A stretch of 64,000 nucleotides of DNA from Pseudoxanthomonas wuyuanensis (GTDB lineage Bacteria > Pseudomonadota > Gammaproteobacteria > Xanthomonadales > Xanthomonadaceae): positions 248,001 through 312,000 of the forward strand of contig NZ_OCND01000004.1 of assembly GCF_900215535.1 (NCBI RefSeq). Direction: 5' to 3'. Both the position numbers and the translations under genes were made by a program. Position 1 is the first letter of the stretch. The number at the start of each line of letters is the position of its first letter. The notes under the pieces are model-generated. The model was not told the DNA's origin. It saw only the letters and a program-made list of their open reading frames with translations, and did not search any database. Shown here piece by piece: positions 19,128-26,784 of the stretch.

Positions 19128-19450
19128 TCCTCTTGTGAACTCCGCTCACGGCTCCTGCCGCTTGCGGTCCTGGGCGGCGCCCCTCCCTGGGCACCGGGGA
19201 CGCTGCGCGTCCCGGTGGTGGCCTTTCTGACTGGCATCCCCAGAAGGGTGGAACCAGAAAACTTCCAGAAGGCGGCACCATCTACGCGGGCACGATTCCG
19301 GCGATGGAATCGAATTAAGCGATCCCGCTGTACCGATGGCGACTCCCTGCCGTGATCAAGCTTCCCTGCCCGTCATCGATATGCGCTGACCGCACCTGCG
19401 GTCTTTGACAGCTATCGCATCGGGCCGGAGCCCTCCGCGATTGCCCTCAA
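19128..19450 (-). promoter_or_regulatory. rplJ leader region
   Basis: No gene is visible in this stretch. It contains several dyads, among them GGGACGC-TGC-GCGTCCC (about 19197-19213) and GACCGCA-CC-TGCGGTC (about 19389-19404). In other gammaproteobacteria the L10-L12 complex binds the rplJ leader to repress translation. That role here is inferred from position only, and I could not locate a convincing promoter. Confidence 0.4.
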
Positions 19451-19456
19451 AAGCTT

Positions 19457-19541
19457 AGGAACGAGTGGTTAGGAACGAGAAACGAGTGGGATTTGGCCGT
19501 CCCCGCTTTTACTCGTTTCTCATGTCTCTCTACTCGTTCCT
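19457..19541. repeat. AACGAGT word-repeat hairpin, unit 1 (rplJ-rplA gap)
   Basis: The left arm (19457-19490) carries AACGAGT/AACGAGA words three times; the right arm (19511-19541) carries the inverse ACTCGTT at both ends. The loop includes GCTTTT. Directly after the right arm, CGTTCCTGCTTTC (19535-19547) repeats the sequence found at the 3' edge of rplA, showing that the unit was duplicated together with its flank. Confidence 0.75.
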
Positions 19542-19569
19542 GCTTTCATACTTATTGCTATCAAAACTT

Positions 19570-19656
19570 CCAGAAACGAGTGGAGAGGAACCAGAAACGA
19601 GTGAACCGCTTTCGCCGTCGCTTTTACTCGTTCCTCACTCCTCGTCACTCGTTCCT
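19570..19656. repeat. AACGAGT word-repeat hairpin, unit 2, abutting rplA
   Basis: Second copy of the element: left arm 19570-19603 with two AAACGAGTG words, loop with CGCTTTT, right arm 19626-19656 with ACTCGTT/CACTCGTT words. CGTTCCTGCTTTC at 19650-19662 leads directly into the rplA stop codon. On the minus strand this hairpin would form right after rplA translation ends. Confidence 0.75.
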
Positions 19657-19662
19657 GCTTTC

Positions 19663-20361
19663 TTACTTCAAGGACAGCGAGGACTGGTCCACGGTCACGC
19701 CGGGGCCCATGGTCGAGCTGACCGAGACCTTCTGCAGGTACTGGCCCTTGGAGGTCGCCGGCTTGGCCTTGACCAGATCGGCCAGCAGGGCCTGCAGGTT
19801 CGACTTCAGCGCTTCGTCTTCGAAGCTGGCCTTGCCGATGGTGCAGTGGATGATGCCGGCCTTGTCGGTGCGGTAACGCACCTGGCCCGACTTGGCGTTC
19901 TTCACCGCTTCTGCCGGGTTCGGCGACACGGTGCCGACCTTGGGGTTGGGCATCAGGCCGCGCGGGCCCAGCACCGTACCCAGCTTGCCGACCACGCGCA
20001 TCGCGTCCGGCGTGGCGATGACCACGTCGTAGTTGATGTCGCCGGCCAGCATCTTCTCGGCCAGATCGTCCATGCCGACGGCTTCGGCGCCGGCGGCGGC
20101 GGCTTCGTCAGCCTTGGCGCCGGCCGGGGCGAACACCGCCACGCGCACCGACTTGCCGGTACCTGCCGGCAGCACGGTGGAACCGCGCACCTGCTGGTCG
20201 GACTTCTTGGCGTCCACGCCCAGGCGCACGGCCACGTCGACGGATTCGACAAACTTGGCCTTGGTGGCGGTCTTGACGATCTTCAGCGCTTCTTCGATCG
20301 AATAGGCCTTGCCCGGGGTCACTGCAGCGAAAATCGCTTTCTGTCGTTTGCTCTTTGCCAT
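19663..20361 (-). CDS. rplA: 50S ribosomal protein L1
   Basis: L1-stalk protein helping deacylated tRNA leave the E site; in E. coli L1 represses the rplK-rplA operon. 232 aa, family length, starting [20 protein letters not shown], with the core [19 protein letters not shown] and the [14 protein letters not shown] motif near residue 125. It follows rplK by 4 bp. Its stop is directly abutted by the word-repeat hairpin array. Confidence 0.98.
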   Translation of the reverse strand: MAKSKRQKAIFAAVTPGKAYSIEEALKIVKTATKAKFVESVDVAVRLGVDAKKSDQQVRGSTVLPAGTGKSVRVAVFAPAGAKADEAAAAGAEAVGMDDLAEKMLAGDINYDVVIATPDAMRVVGKLGTVLGPRGLMPNPKVGTVSPNPAEAVKNAKSGQVRYRTDKAGIIHCTIGKASFEDEALKSNLQALLADLVKAKPATSKGQYLQKVSVSSTMGPGVTVDQSSLSLK

Positions 20362-20365
20362 GGTC

Positions 20366-20794
20366 TCAGCCCTCCACCGTCAAACCCATCGAACGGGCCG
20401 AGCCCGCGATGGTGCGCACTGCAGCGTCCAGATCGGCCGCGGTCAGATCGGGTTCCTTCGCCTTGGCGATTTCCTCGAGCTGCTTGCGGGTGACCTTGCC
20501 CACCTTCTCGGTGTTCGGGCGCTTGGAGCCGGACTGGATGCCGACGGCCTTCTTGAGCAGGATGGTCGCCGGGGGCGTCTTGGTGATGAAGGTGAAGGTG
20601 CGGTCCGAATAGGCCGTGATCACGGTCGGAATCGGCAAACCCGGTTCCAGCTTCTGGGTGGCGGCATTGAACGCCTTGCAGAATTCCATGATGTTCAGGC
20701 CGCGCTGACCCAGCGCAGGACCGACCGGCGGCGAGGGATTGGCCTGGCCGGCCTTTACCTGCAGCTTGATGTAACCGACAACTTTCTTTGCCAT
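20366..20794 (-). CDS. rplK: 50S ribosomal protein L11
   Basis: Component of the GTPase-associated centre, needed for RelA-dependent stringent response. 142 aa, family length. [29 protein letters not shown] is typical (positions 1-29), including the proline-rich N-terminal domain. An extended -10 promoter lies at about 20959-20967 and a perfect GC hairpin at 20902-20920 in the leader, where L1 would act if the E. coli pattern holds. Confidence 0.98.
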   Translation of the reverse strand: MAKKVVGYIKLQVKAGQANPSPPVGPALGQRGLNIMEFCKAFNAATQKLEPGLPIPTVITAYSDRTFTFITKTPPATILLKKAVGIQSGSKRPNTEKVGKVTRKQLEEIAKAKEPDLTAADLDAAVRTIAGSARSMGLTVEG

Positions 20795-20901
20795 CTGAGT
20801 CTTCTCCGGGTGCTAGCGCCTGGACGACAGGCTCCCCATCGGGTCGGGAAAATCACGCGTCCCGACAATCGCGTTGCTTTGCTGAATCCATTCGCGCAGA
20901 C

Positions 20902-20920
20902 GGCCGCCCAGAGGGCGGCC
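20902..20920 (-). promoter_or_regulatory. leader hairpin upstream of rplK
   Basis: GGCCGCCC-AGA-GGGCGGCC is a perfect 8-bp stem with a three-base loop, about 40-55 nt into the predicted leader and without a T-run. Possible regulatory structure of the rplK-rplA leader. Confidence 0.45.
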
Positions 20921-20958
20921 AGCGCTTCCGCCCGGCTACACCGGACAGTGAGCCGCGC

Positions 20959-20967
20959 AGTATATCA
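20959..20967 (-). promoter_or_regulatory. extended -10 promoter before rplK
   Basis: Minus strand TGATATACT matches the extended -10 form TGnTATACT; no good -35 box is visible at the normal spacing. It separates rplKA from nusG, whose stop is about 45 bp upstream. Confidence 0.55.
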
Positions 20968-21009
20968 GGATTTTCCGTCCCCTGCCGAACCGGCCCAGGA
21001 CGACCGTTC

Positions 21010-21567
21010 TCAGGCCTTTTCGACCTGGCCGAATTCCAGTTCCACCGGGGTGGAACGGCCGAAAATCAGCACCGCCACCCGCAGGCGGCTCTTTTCGTAG
21101 TTGACTTCCTCGACCACGCCGTTGAAGTCGTTGAACGGGCCATCGATGACGCGGACCATCTCGCCCGGCTCGAACAGCACTTTCGGGCGAGGCTTCTCGA
21201 CGCCTTCCTGCACGCGGTCGAGGATGGCGGCGGCCTCCTCATCGCGGATCGGCAGCGGACGGTCGGCGGTGCCGCCGATGAAGCCCAGCACCTTGGAGGT
21301 GTCCTTGACCAGGTGCCAGCTTTCGTTGTCCATGCGCGGGATGCCCGCTTCGTCATGGGTCTCGATCTGCACCAGCACGTAGCCCGGGAAGAACTTGCGT
21401 TCGGAACGGCGCTTCTGGCCGGAACGCATTTCCACGACTTCTTCGGTGGGAACCAGCACGTCGCCGAAACGGTCTTCCATGCCGTCGCGGACAATCCGGT
21501 CCCGCAACGCCTGCGCCACCGACTTCTCGAAGCCCGAATAGGCGTGTACGACATACCAACGCTTCAC
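21010..21567 (-). CDS. nusG: transcription termination/antitermination protein NusG
   Basis: Elongation factor that binds RNA polymerase, Rho and S10. 185 aa from a GTG start at 21567 ([17 protein letters not shown]). I prefer this start to the TTG eight codons upstream because GAGGAG lies 9 nt before the GTG and the family begins with KRWYVVH. The N-terminal NGN domain and the C-terminal KOW domain ([21 protein letters not shown]) are both present. It follows secE by 13 bp. Confidence 0.97.
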   Translation of the reverse strand: MKRWYVVHAYSGFEKSVAQALRDRIVRDGMEDRFGDVLVPTEEVVEMRSGQKRRSERKFFPGYVLVQIETHDEAGIPRMDNESWHLVKDTSKVLGFIGGTADRPLPIRDEEAAAILDRVQEGVEKPRPKVLFEPGEMVRVIDGPFNDFNGVVEEVNYEKSRLRVAVLIFGRSTPVELEFGQVEKA

Positions 21568-21580
21568 TGCGACATTCTCC

Positions 21581-21970
21581 TCAGCGGCCAAAGTTCAGGA
21601 ACAGCTCGATCAGCGCTTTGATGGCGAAATCGAACGCCGCCAGAATCAGGCTGAGGATGATGACCACCACGATCACCACCCAGGTAGTGCGCATCGCTTC
21701 CTGACGCGTCGGCCAGACGACCTTGCGCATCTCGAAGCGCGACTCGGCCAGGAACTCGCGGGTATCGCGGCCCTTGCTGCTGGTCAGGAACACCACCGCG
21801 CCCAGCACAAGTCCGGCGGCCACCGCCAGCGACCGCAGCGGCGTGGCCCACTGGCCGTTGAACCACCACCATGCCGCCAGGCCTGCTGCCACCAGCGCAA
21901 TCGCGAGGACGTATTTGGCGATGTCGCCAGCCGCAGAAGCGCCCTTGGAATGTTCGACTTTGCTGTTCAA
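21581..21970 (-). CDS. secE: preprotein translocase subunit SecE
   Basis: Essential membrane subunit of SecYEG. 129 aa with three hydrophobic segments (about residues 18-38, 45-63 and 98-122), as in the three-helix SecE of many Gram-negatives. The conserved amphipathic stretch with [13 protein letters not shown] precedes the last helix. It stands between tRNA-Trp and nusG. Confidence 0.97.
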   Translation of the reverse strand: MNSKVEHSKGASAAGDIAKYVLAIALVAAGLAAWWWFNGQWATPLRSLAVAAGLVLGAVVFLTSSKGRDTREFLAESRFEMRKVVWPTRQEAMRTTWVVIVVVIILSLILAAFDFAIKALIELFLNFGR

Positions 21971-22038
21971 GTCACGGTTGCTCTTTGAGTGACAGCCCGC
22001 TCACGAATGAGCGGACGTTTGCGGAGGGATCCGCCATG

Positions 22039-22114
<76 letters not shown>

Positions 22115-22225
22115 ATGAAATGCTGCTGGTTCCTTTAGACGGCGAAGGCGGACCGAGGTTCCGGCCCGCCATTCGCGCTTTGTCAGCTGGGCCCCGACCT
22201 GCGCCGGGATGACGAACCGACAAAG

Positions 22226-22248
22226 CCGGGCGCGCACTGCGCGCCCGG
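22226..22248 (-). terminator. terminator hairpin downstream of tuf (copy 2)
   Basis: Perfect 10-bp stem CCGGGCGCGC/GCGCGCCCGG with a three-base loop, followed by CTTTGTCGG on the minus strand. It equals the structure at 4544-4566 except for one stem base. As tRNA-Trp and secE lie downstream without an obvious promoter, termination here must be partial. Confidence 0.65.
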
Positions 22249-22257
22249 GTCAGTTCG

Positions 22258-23448
22258 TCACTTGATGATTTTGGCCACCACGCCGGCGCCAACCGTACGG
22301 CCGCCTTCGCGAATCGCAAAGCGCAGGCCTTCGTCCATCGCCACCGGGTTGATGAGCGCCACCGTCATCTTCACGTTGTCGCCCGGCATCACCATCTCCA
22401 CACCCTCCGGCAGCGTCACCGCGCCGGTGATGTCCGTGGTCCGGAAGTAGAACTGCGGACGGTAGCCCTTGAAGAACGGCGTGTGACGCCCGCCTTCGTC
22501 CTTGCTCAGCACGTACACCTCGGCCTCGAACTCGGTGTGCGGGGTAATCGAACCCGGCTTGGCCAGCACCTGCCCGCGCTCCACGTCGTCACGCTTGGTG
22601 CCGCGCAGCAGCAGACCGGCGTTGTCGCCCGCCTGGCCCTGGTCCAGCAGCTTGCGGAACATTTCCACGCCCGTCACCGTCGTCTTCTGGGTCGGACGGA
22701 TGCCCACGATTTCGATTTCGTCGCCCACCTTGATGATGCCGCGCTCAATACGACCGGTCACCACCGTGCCACGGCCGGAAATCGAGAACACGTCTTCCAC
22801 CGGCATCAGGAACGGCTTGTCGATGTCGCGCTCGGGCTCCGGAATGTAGCTGTCCAGCGCCTCCACCAGCTTGATGATGGCCGGCACGCCAATCTCGCTC
22901 TGGTCGCCTTCCAGCGCCTTCAGCGCCGAACCATGAATAATCGGCGTGTCGTCGCCCGGGAAGTCGTACTTGCTCAGCAGCTCGCGAACTTCCATTTCCA
23001 CCAGCTCCAGCAGCTCGGCGTCGTCCACCATGTCCGCCTTGTTCAGGAACACCACGATGTACGGCACGCCCACCTGGCGCGCCAGCAGAATGTGCTCGCG
23101 CGTCTGCGGCATCGGGCCGTCCGCCGCCGAGCACACCAGAATCGCGCCGTCCATCTGCGCCGCACCGGTAATCATGTTCTTCACGTAGTCCGCGTGACCC
23201 GGGCAGTCCACATGCGCGTAGTGCCGGTTCGGGCTTTCGTATTCCACATGCGCCGTCGAAATCGTGATGCCGCGCGCCTTCTCTTCCGGCGCCGCGTCAA
23301 TCGCGTCGTACGCCTTGAACTCGCCGCCAAAGCGCTCCGCGCCCACCTTCGTCAGCGCCGCCGTCAGCGTCGTCTTGCCGTGGTCAACGTGACCAATCGT
23401 GCCCACGTTCACGTGCGGCTTGGTGCGTTCGAATTTACCCTTTGCCAT
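22258..23448 (-). CDS. tuf: elongation factor Tu, tRNA-linked copy
   Basis: Second EF-Tu gene, 396 aa, same protein as the copy at 4576-5766, with [18 protein letters not shown] and NKAD. It corresponds in position to E. coli tufB (tRNA-Tyr, tRNA-Gly, tRNA-Thr, tuf). The DNA is almost identical to copy 1 up to the start codon and for about 50 bp beyond the stop, and unrelated outside. Confidence 0.98.
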   Translation of the reverse strand: MAKGKFERTKPHVNVGTIGHVDHGKTTLTAALTKVGAERFGGEFKAYDAIDAAPEEKARGITISTAHVEYESPNRHYAHVDCPGHADYVKNMITGAAQMDGAILVCSAADGPMPQTREHILLARQVGVPYIVVFLNKADMVDDAELLELVEMEVRELLSKYDFPGDDTPIIHGSALKALEGDQSEIGVPAIIKLVEALDSYIPEPERDIDKPFLMPVEDVFSISGRGTVVTGRIERGIIKVGDEIEIVGIRPTQKTTVTGVEMFRKLLDQGQAGDNAGLLLRGTKRDDVERGQVLAKPGSITPHTEFEAEVYVLSKDEGGRHTPFFKGYRPQFYFRTTDITGAVTLPEGVEMVMPGDNVKMTVALINPVAMDEGLRFAIREGGRTVGAGVVAKIIK

Positions 23449-23503
23449 GGCTGCCTGTTCTCGAGTAGATCGTTGAATGGATGTTGCTTTTGTGACGCTT
23501 GGA

Positions 23504-23579
23504 TGGTGCTCACGAATGGAATCGAACCATCGACCTCCTCCTTACCAAGGAGGTGCTCTACCGACTGAGCTACGTGAGC
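23504..23579 (-). tRNA. tRNA-Thr(GGT)
   Basis: 76 nt with encoded CCA. Acceptor arms GCTCACG/CGTGAGC, anticodon stem CCTCC/GGAGG around TTGGTAA (anticodon GGT), T-arm with GGTTCGATTCC. Last tRNA before tuf. Confidence 0.97.
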
Positions 23580-23621
23580 GTGAAACTGTTTTCGTTGGTG
23601 CGGCAATGCAGGAGCGTTCAG

Positions 23622-23695
23622 TGGAGCGGGAGACGGGAATCGAACCCGCACCATCAGCTTGGAAGGCTGAGGTTCTACCGTTGAACTACTCCCGC
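23622..23695 (-). tRNA. tRNA-Gly(TCC)
   Basis: 74 nt with encoded CCA. Acceptor arms GCGGGAG/CTCCCGC, anticodon loop CTTCCAA (TCC), T-arm GGTTCGATTCC. It lies between the tRNA-Tyr repeat region and tRNA-Thr. Confidence 0.97.
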
Positions 23696-23732
23696 GCCGG
23701 GAAACCGCAACAACTCGTTTTACTTGTTCTGC

Positions 23733-23791
23733 CCGGACATCGCTGACAACTGCTGAATCCGGACACATCAATTTGGTGGAGGGAGGTGGAT
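23733..23791. repeat. 59-bp exact direct repeat, distal copy
   Basis: Identical over 59 bp to 23906-23964. It contains the last 18 nt of tRNA-Tyr including CCA, plus 41 bp of flank, but no other part of the tRNA. The flank itself carries CCGGACA twice. The copy lies 38 bp upstream of tRNA-Gly in transcription order. Confidence 0.9.
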
Positions 23792-23796
23792 GACTC

Positions 23797-23881
23797 GGGA
23801 CTTCGTCCCTCGCCCTCCGGGCCGCACCTCCGGTGCGTTCAGAAGCCCCTTCGGGACTTCTGTCGAACCACTCGGCGGTTC
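23797..23881 (-). repeat. array of five consecutive mini-hairpins
   Basis: Perfect or near-perfect stems with tiny loops (plus-strand positions): GGGAC-TTC-GTCCC 23797-23809; GCCC-TCC-GGGC 23812-23822; CGCACC-TCC-GGTGCG 23823-23837; an 8-bp stem with TTC loop and one mismatch 23841-23861; GAACC-7 nt-GGTTC 23865-23881. On the transcribed strand the first four loops read GAA or GGA closed by C-G. No ORF is credible here. It fills most of the 114-bp spacer between the 59-bp repeats. Confidence 0.8.
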
Positions 23882-23905
23882 TCACCCACCTCGTGTTTCG
23901 CCTGA

Positions 23906-23964
23906 CCGGACATCGCTGACAACTGCTGAATCCGGACACATCAATTTGGTGGAGGGAGGTGGAT
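23906..23964. repeat. 59-bp exact direct repeat, copy overlapping the tRNA-Tyr 3' end
   Basis: Bases 23947-23964 are the 3' end of the functional tRNA-Tyr gene. The remaining 41 bp lie downstream of it in transcription order. Partner copy at 23733-23791, repeat unit 173 bp. Confidence 0.9.
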
Positions 23965-24032
23965 TCGAACCACCGAAGGCGTAAGCCAGCAGATTTACAG
24001 TCTGCCCCCGTTGGCCGCTTGGGTATCCCTCC
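23947..24032 (-). tRNA. tRNA-Tyr(GTA)
   Basis: 86 nt with encoded CCA and a long variable arm. Acceptor arms GGAGGGA/TCCCTCC, anticodon loop CTGTAAA (GTA), T-arm GGTTCGAATCC. First gene of the tRNA-tuf unit, about 60 nt after the predicted start of its promoter. Its 3' end is part of an exact direct repeat. Confidence 0.97.
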
Positions 24033-24093
24033 GGATTCACCGGATTGAGTCGACCGGCGCGGTCAAATTCAAGCCAGGGTGAAACAGCCCGAG

Positions 24094-24122
24094 ATTTTGG
24101 CCTGAACCCGCCGCCCTGTCAA
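24094..24122 (-). promoter_or_regulatory. promoter of the tRNA-Tyr / tuf / secE unit
   Basis: Minus strand: TTGACA at 24122-24117 (perfect -35), 17-bp spacer, CAAAAT at 24099-24094. A GC-rich stretch CTCGGGC follows, the type of discriminator seen at stringently controlled promoters. It lies 19 bp after the ychF stop. Confidence 0.8.
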
Positions 24123-24141
24123 CGCGCGCGGGCAGGAATTT

Positions 24142-25233
24142 TCAAACATTGAAGCGGAAGTGCAGTACGTCGCCTTCCTGCACCCGGTATTCCTTGCCTT
24201 CCAGGCGCAGGCGGCCGGCGTCGCGGGCGCCGGATTCGCCCTTGTACTTGAGGAAATCGTCGAAGGAGATGGTCTCGGCGCGGATGAAGCCCTTCTCGAA
24301 ATCGGTATGGATGACCGCCGCGGCCTGCGGGGCGGTGGAACCGGCCTTGACCGTCCAGGCGCGGACTTCCTTTACCCCAGCGGTGAAATAGGTCTGCAGG
24401 CCCAGCAGCTTGTAGGCGGCGCGGATGACCCGGTTCAGGCCCGGCTCGTCCAGCCCCAGGTCGGTCAGGAAGGCATCGCGATCGGCATCGTCCAGCTGCG
24501 ACAGTTCCTCCTCGATGGCGGCCGACACCGGCACCACCTCGGCGCCTTCGGCCGCGGCACGGGCACGCACGGCATCCAGGTGCGGATTGTTGTCGAAGCC
24601 GTCTTCCAGCACGTTGGCTACGTACATCACCGGCTTCAGGGTCAGCAGGAACAGGTCCCGGACCAGCGCCTTTTCCTCTTCGTCCAGGCCCAGTGCGCGG
24701 CCGGGCCTGCCTTCGCTGAGGCCCGCATGCAGCTTCTGCAAGACCGGCTTGCGGGCGATGGCATCCTTTTCGCCGGCCTTGGCTGAACGTTCGGCGCGGT
24801 TGAGTGCTTTTTCGACGCTATCCAGATCCGCCAGCGCCAGCTCGGTGTCGATGGTGTCGATATCCGACAGCGGGTCGACCTTGCCGGCCACATGGACGAT
24901 ATCGCCATGTTCGAAGCAGCGCACCACATGGGTGATGGCATCGACCTCGCGGATATGGGCCAGGAACTTGTTGCCCAGGCCCTCGCCGCTGGCCGCACCG
25001 GCCACCAGCCCGGCGATGTCGACGAATTCGACCGCGGTGGGAATGCACTTTTGCGGTTTGACGATTTCGGCCAGTTGGTTCAGCCGCGGGTCCGGTACCG
25101 GCACCACGCCGACGTTGGGTTCGATCGTGCAGAACGGAAAATTGGCCGCAGCGATGCCCGCCTTGGTCAGCGCATTGAACAGGGTCGATTTGCCGACGTT
25201 GGGCAGACCGACGATGCCGCATTTGATACCCAT
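24142..25233 (-). CDS. ychF: redox-regulated ATPase YchF (OLA1 family)
   Basis: Obg-related P-loop NTPase that prefers ATP and binds the 50S subunit/ribosome. 363 aa, family length. The G1 loop [17 protein letters not shown] stands at residues 8-24, DIAGLV is the G3 motif, and a C-terminal TGS domain ends with [10 protein letters not shown]. It follows pth across a 68-bp gap that contains a word-repeat hairpin. Confidence 0.97.
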   Translation of the reverse strand: MGIKCGIVGLPNVGKSTLFNALTKAGIAAANFPFCTIEPNVGVVPVPDPRLNQLAEIVKPQKCIPTAVEFVDIAGLVAGAASGEGLGNKFLAHIREVDAITHVVRCFEHGDIVHVAGKVDPLSDIDTIDTELALADLDSVEKALNRAERSAKAGEKDAIARKPVLQKLHAGLSEGRPGRALGLDEEEKALVRDLFLLTLKPVMYVANVLEDGFDNNPHLDAVRARAAAEGAEVVPVSAAIEEELSQLDDADRDAFLTDLGLDEPGLNRVIRAAYKLLGLQTYFTAGVKEVRAWTVKAGSTAPQAAAVIHTDFEKGFIRAETISFDDFLKYKGESGARDAGRLRLEGKEYRVQEGDVLHFRFNV

Positions 25234-25237
25234 ATTC

Positions 25238-25303
25238 GAGGAGTGAGCCGTGAGAAGTCAGGAGTGAGTGGCGTGCGCCCTCACTCCTCACTGCTCTCCA
25301 CTC
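25238..25303. repeat. GGAGTGAG word-repeat hairpin, pth-ychF gap
   Basis: GAGGAGTGAG (25238-25247) and GGAGTGAGTGG (25261-25271) are answered by CTCACTCC (25280-25287) and further CTCACT/CCACTC words up to 25303, running into the pth stop codon. The central stem GGAGTGAG/CTCACTCC is perfect with an 11-base loop. The form is the same as at 13565, 19457 and 19570 with a different word. Confidence 0.7.
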
Positions 25304-25886
25304 AACCCTGCTTCACAGTGTGCAGCCGTGTCATCGCATCCATGAAATTGCCTGAAACCGCCAGCGGCAGCGCGTCGATGGCATTGTCGATGGCACGGCC
25401 GATCAGGATTTCGTCATCCTTGCCCGGCCTGCCCAGCACCCACGGCGTGACCTTGTCCTTGTGGCCCGGGTGGCCGATGCCGATGCGCAGGCGGTGGAAC
25501 TTGCCGTGGCCCAGCAATTGCATGGTATCGCGCAGGCCGTTCTGGCCGCCGTGGCCGCCATCGAACTTCAACCGCGCCGTGCCCGGCGCCAGATCCAGTT
25601 CGTCGTGCGCCAGCAGCGCCTCTTCCGGGGCGATTTTCCAGTAGCGCAGCGCGGCGTTGACCGATTTGCCGCTGAGGTTCATGTAGGTGGCCGGTTTCAG
25701 TAGCCACACCGATTGCCCGGCAATGACCACCTTGGCGGTCTCGCCGAACAGCTTGGATTCCAGACCGAAGCGCACACCCTGTTGTTCTGCCAGGGCATCG
25801 ACAAAACGGAACCCGGCATTGTGCCGGGTTCGCGCGTGTTCGGCCCCGGGATTGCCCAGTCCGACGATGAGACGCAAGCCTGCCAT
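25302..25886 (-). CDS. pth: peptidyl-tRNA hydrolase
   Basis: Recycles tRNA from peptidyl-tRNAs that drop off the ribosome. 194 aa from the ATG at 25886 (MAGLRLIVGLGNPG), the family start; an upstream in-frame ATG would add nine unrelated residues. The catalytic region RTRHNAGFRFVD and the AHDELDL motif are intact, and the C-terminal GGHGGQNGLRD segment is conserved. It follows rplY by 57 bp. Confidence 0.97.
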   Translation of the reverse strand: MAGLRLIVGLGNPGAEHARTRHNAGFRFVDALAEQQGVRFGLESKLFGETAKVVIAGQSVWLLKPATYMNLSGKSVNAALRYWKIAPEEALLAHDELDLAPGTARLKFDGGHGGQNGLRDTMQLLGHGKFHRLRIGIGHPGHKDKVTPWVLGRPGKDDEILIGRAIDNAIDALPLAVSGNFMDAMTRLHTVKQG

Positions 25887-25943
25887 AACGATACCCGCTG
25901 CAGGTTCGCCCACCGCCGCGGCGGCGGGCGAACCCAGGCAGGA

Positions 25944-26606
25944 TTACTTCTTCTCTTCGTCTTTCTTGGCGGCCTTGGTCGCCGGCACTTCGGCCGCAGG
26001 CTCTTCTTCCGACTCCGCGGCTTCCACGCGGCCGTGCTTGGCGATGACCACCGCCACATCGTGCTCCTTGCCCAGCTTCAGTTCCGGCAGCTCGACGCCG
26101 GCCGGCAGCTTGATGTCGGACAGGTGGATCACGTCGCCGACAGCCAGCGTGGCCAGGTCGACTTCGATGAACTCCGGCAGATCCTTCGGCAGGCAGCTGA
26201 TCTGCACTTCGTTCAGCTCGTGGGTGACCACGACTTCGGCGGACTTGCCGGCGGGCGACTTGTCCTCGTTGAGGAAGTGCAGCGGCACCGCGGCGCGCAG
26301 GGTTTCGTTCTCGTTCACGCGCTGGAAATCCAGGTGCATGATCTGCTGCTTGAACGGGTGACGCTGCATATCGCGCAGCAGCACCTTCTGGATGTCGCCA
26401 TTGAGGCTCAGATCCAGGATGGACGAGTAGAACCAGTCGTTCTGGCTGGCCAGCCAGACCTCGTTGTGGTTCAGCTGGATGCTGACCGGCTTGAGTTCGC
26501 CACCGTAAACGATGGCCGGTACCGTGCCGGCGCGACGCAGGCGGCGGCTCGCACCCTTACCCTCGTCTTCGCGGCGTTGCACCTTGATTTCGTGTGTCGT
26601 TGCCAT
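25944..26606 (-). CDS. rplY: 50S ribosomal protein L25, long (Ctc) form
   Basis: 5S rRNA-binding protein with a general-stress-type C-terminal domain. 220 aa from MATTHEIKVQRRE at 26606; the upstream extension is not conserved. The N-terminal L25 domain covers about residues 5-92 (RLRRAGTVPAIVYGG), then the TL5 C-terminal domain to about 190. An acidic/lysine tail follows. It sits between prs and pth. Confidence 0.96.
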   Translation of the reverse strand: MATTHEIKVQRREDEGKGASRRLRRAGTVPAIVYGGELKPVSIQLNHNEVWLASQNDWFYSSILDLSLNGDIQKVLLRDMQRHPFKQQIMHLDFQRVNENETLRAAVPLHFLNEDKSPAGKSAEVVVTHELNEVQISCLPKDLPEFIEVDLATLAVGDVIHLSDIKLPAGVELPELKLGKEHDVAVVIAKHGRVEAAESEEEPAAEVPATKAAKKDEEKK

Positions 26607-26687
26607 TTTTGCTACTACCTTCAGTTGAATGAACCGCCTCGCGGCGGTTTTGATGACTCTTCCGCGACCAGAAGAGCCGTTTGGGGC

Positions 26688-26784
26688 AGTGAAGGGATAA
26701 GTCACCCGCTGCGCGGGTTGCAAATGGCGAAGAGAAACTCTTTACCACTTGCAGGCGATGCAATCGCAGACTTCACCCTTCACT
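26688..26784. repeat. nested hairpins in the prs-rplY gap
   Basis: AGTGAAGGG (26688-26696) pairs exactly with CCCTTCACT (26776-26784), which overlaps the prs stop. Inside are CCCGC-TGC-GCGGG (26705-26717) and a 15-bp stem with two mismatches at 26720-26752 whose left arm begins GCAAATGG and whose loop is AAA. Words GTGAAGGG, GCAAATGG and GACTTCAC recur as in the rpoB-rplL gap. Confidence 0.7.

Noticed and set aside
19457-19662. AACGAGT repeats as a CRISPR array
   Set aside because: Words are 7-10 nt, inverted on opposite arms, without equal-length unique spacers, and no cas gene is in the window.
22226-22248. Full transcription stop after the second tuf
   Set aside because: tRNA-Trp, secE and nusG follow closely with no clear promoter of their own, so the hairpin is more likely a partial terminator or processing signal.
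23774-23905. Second functional tRNA-Tyr
   Set aside because: Only the last 18 nt match; the D-arm, anticodon arm and 5' acceptor strand are missing.
23733-23964. 59-bp repeats as attachment sites of a genomic island
   Set aside because: The bracketed DNA is 114 bp and has no gene or integrase. An excision scar cannot be excluded, but there is no island here.
23790-23984. Small ORF in the tRNA-Tyr repeat region, plus strand
   Set aside because: It runs antisense through hairpins and the tRNA; composition and context show it is a by-product of the repeat.
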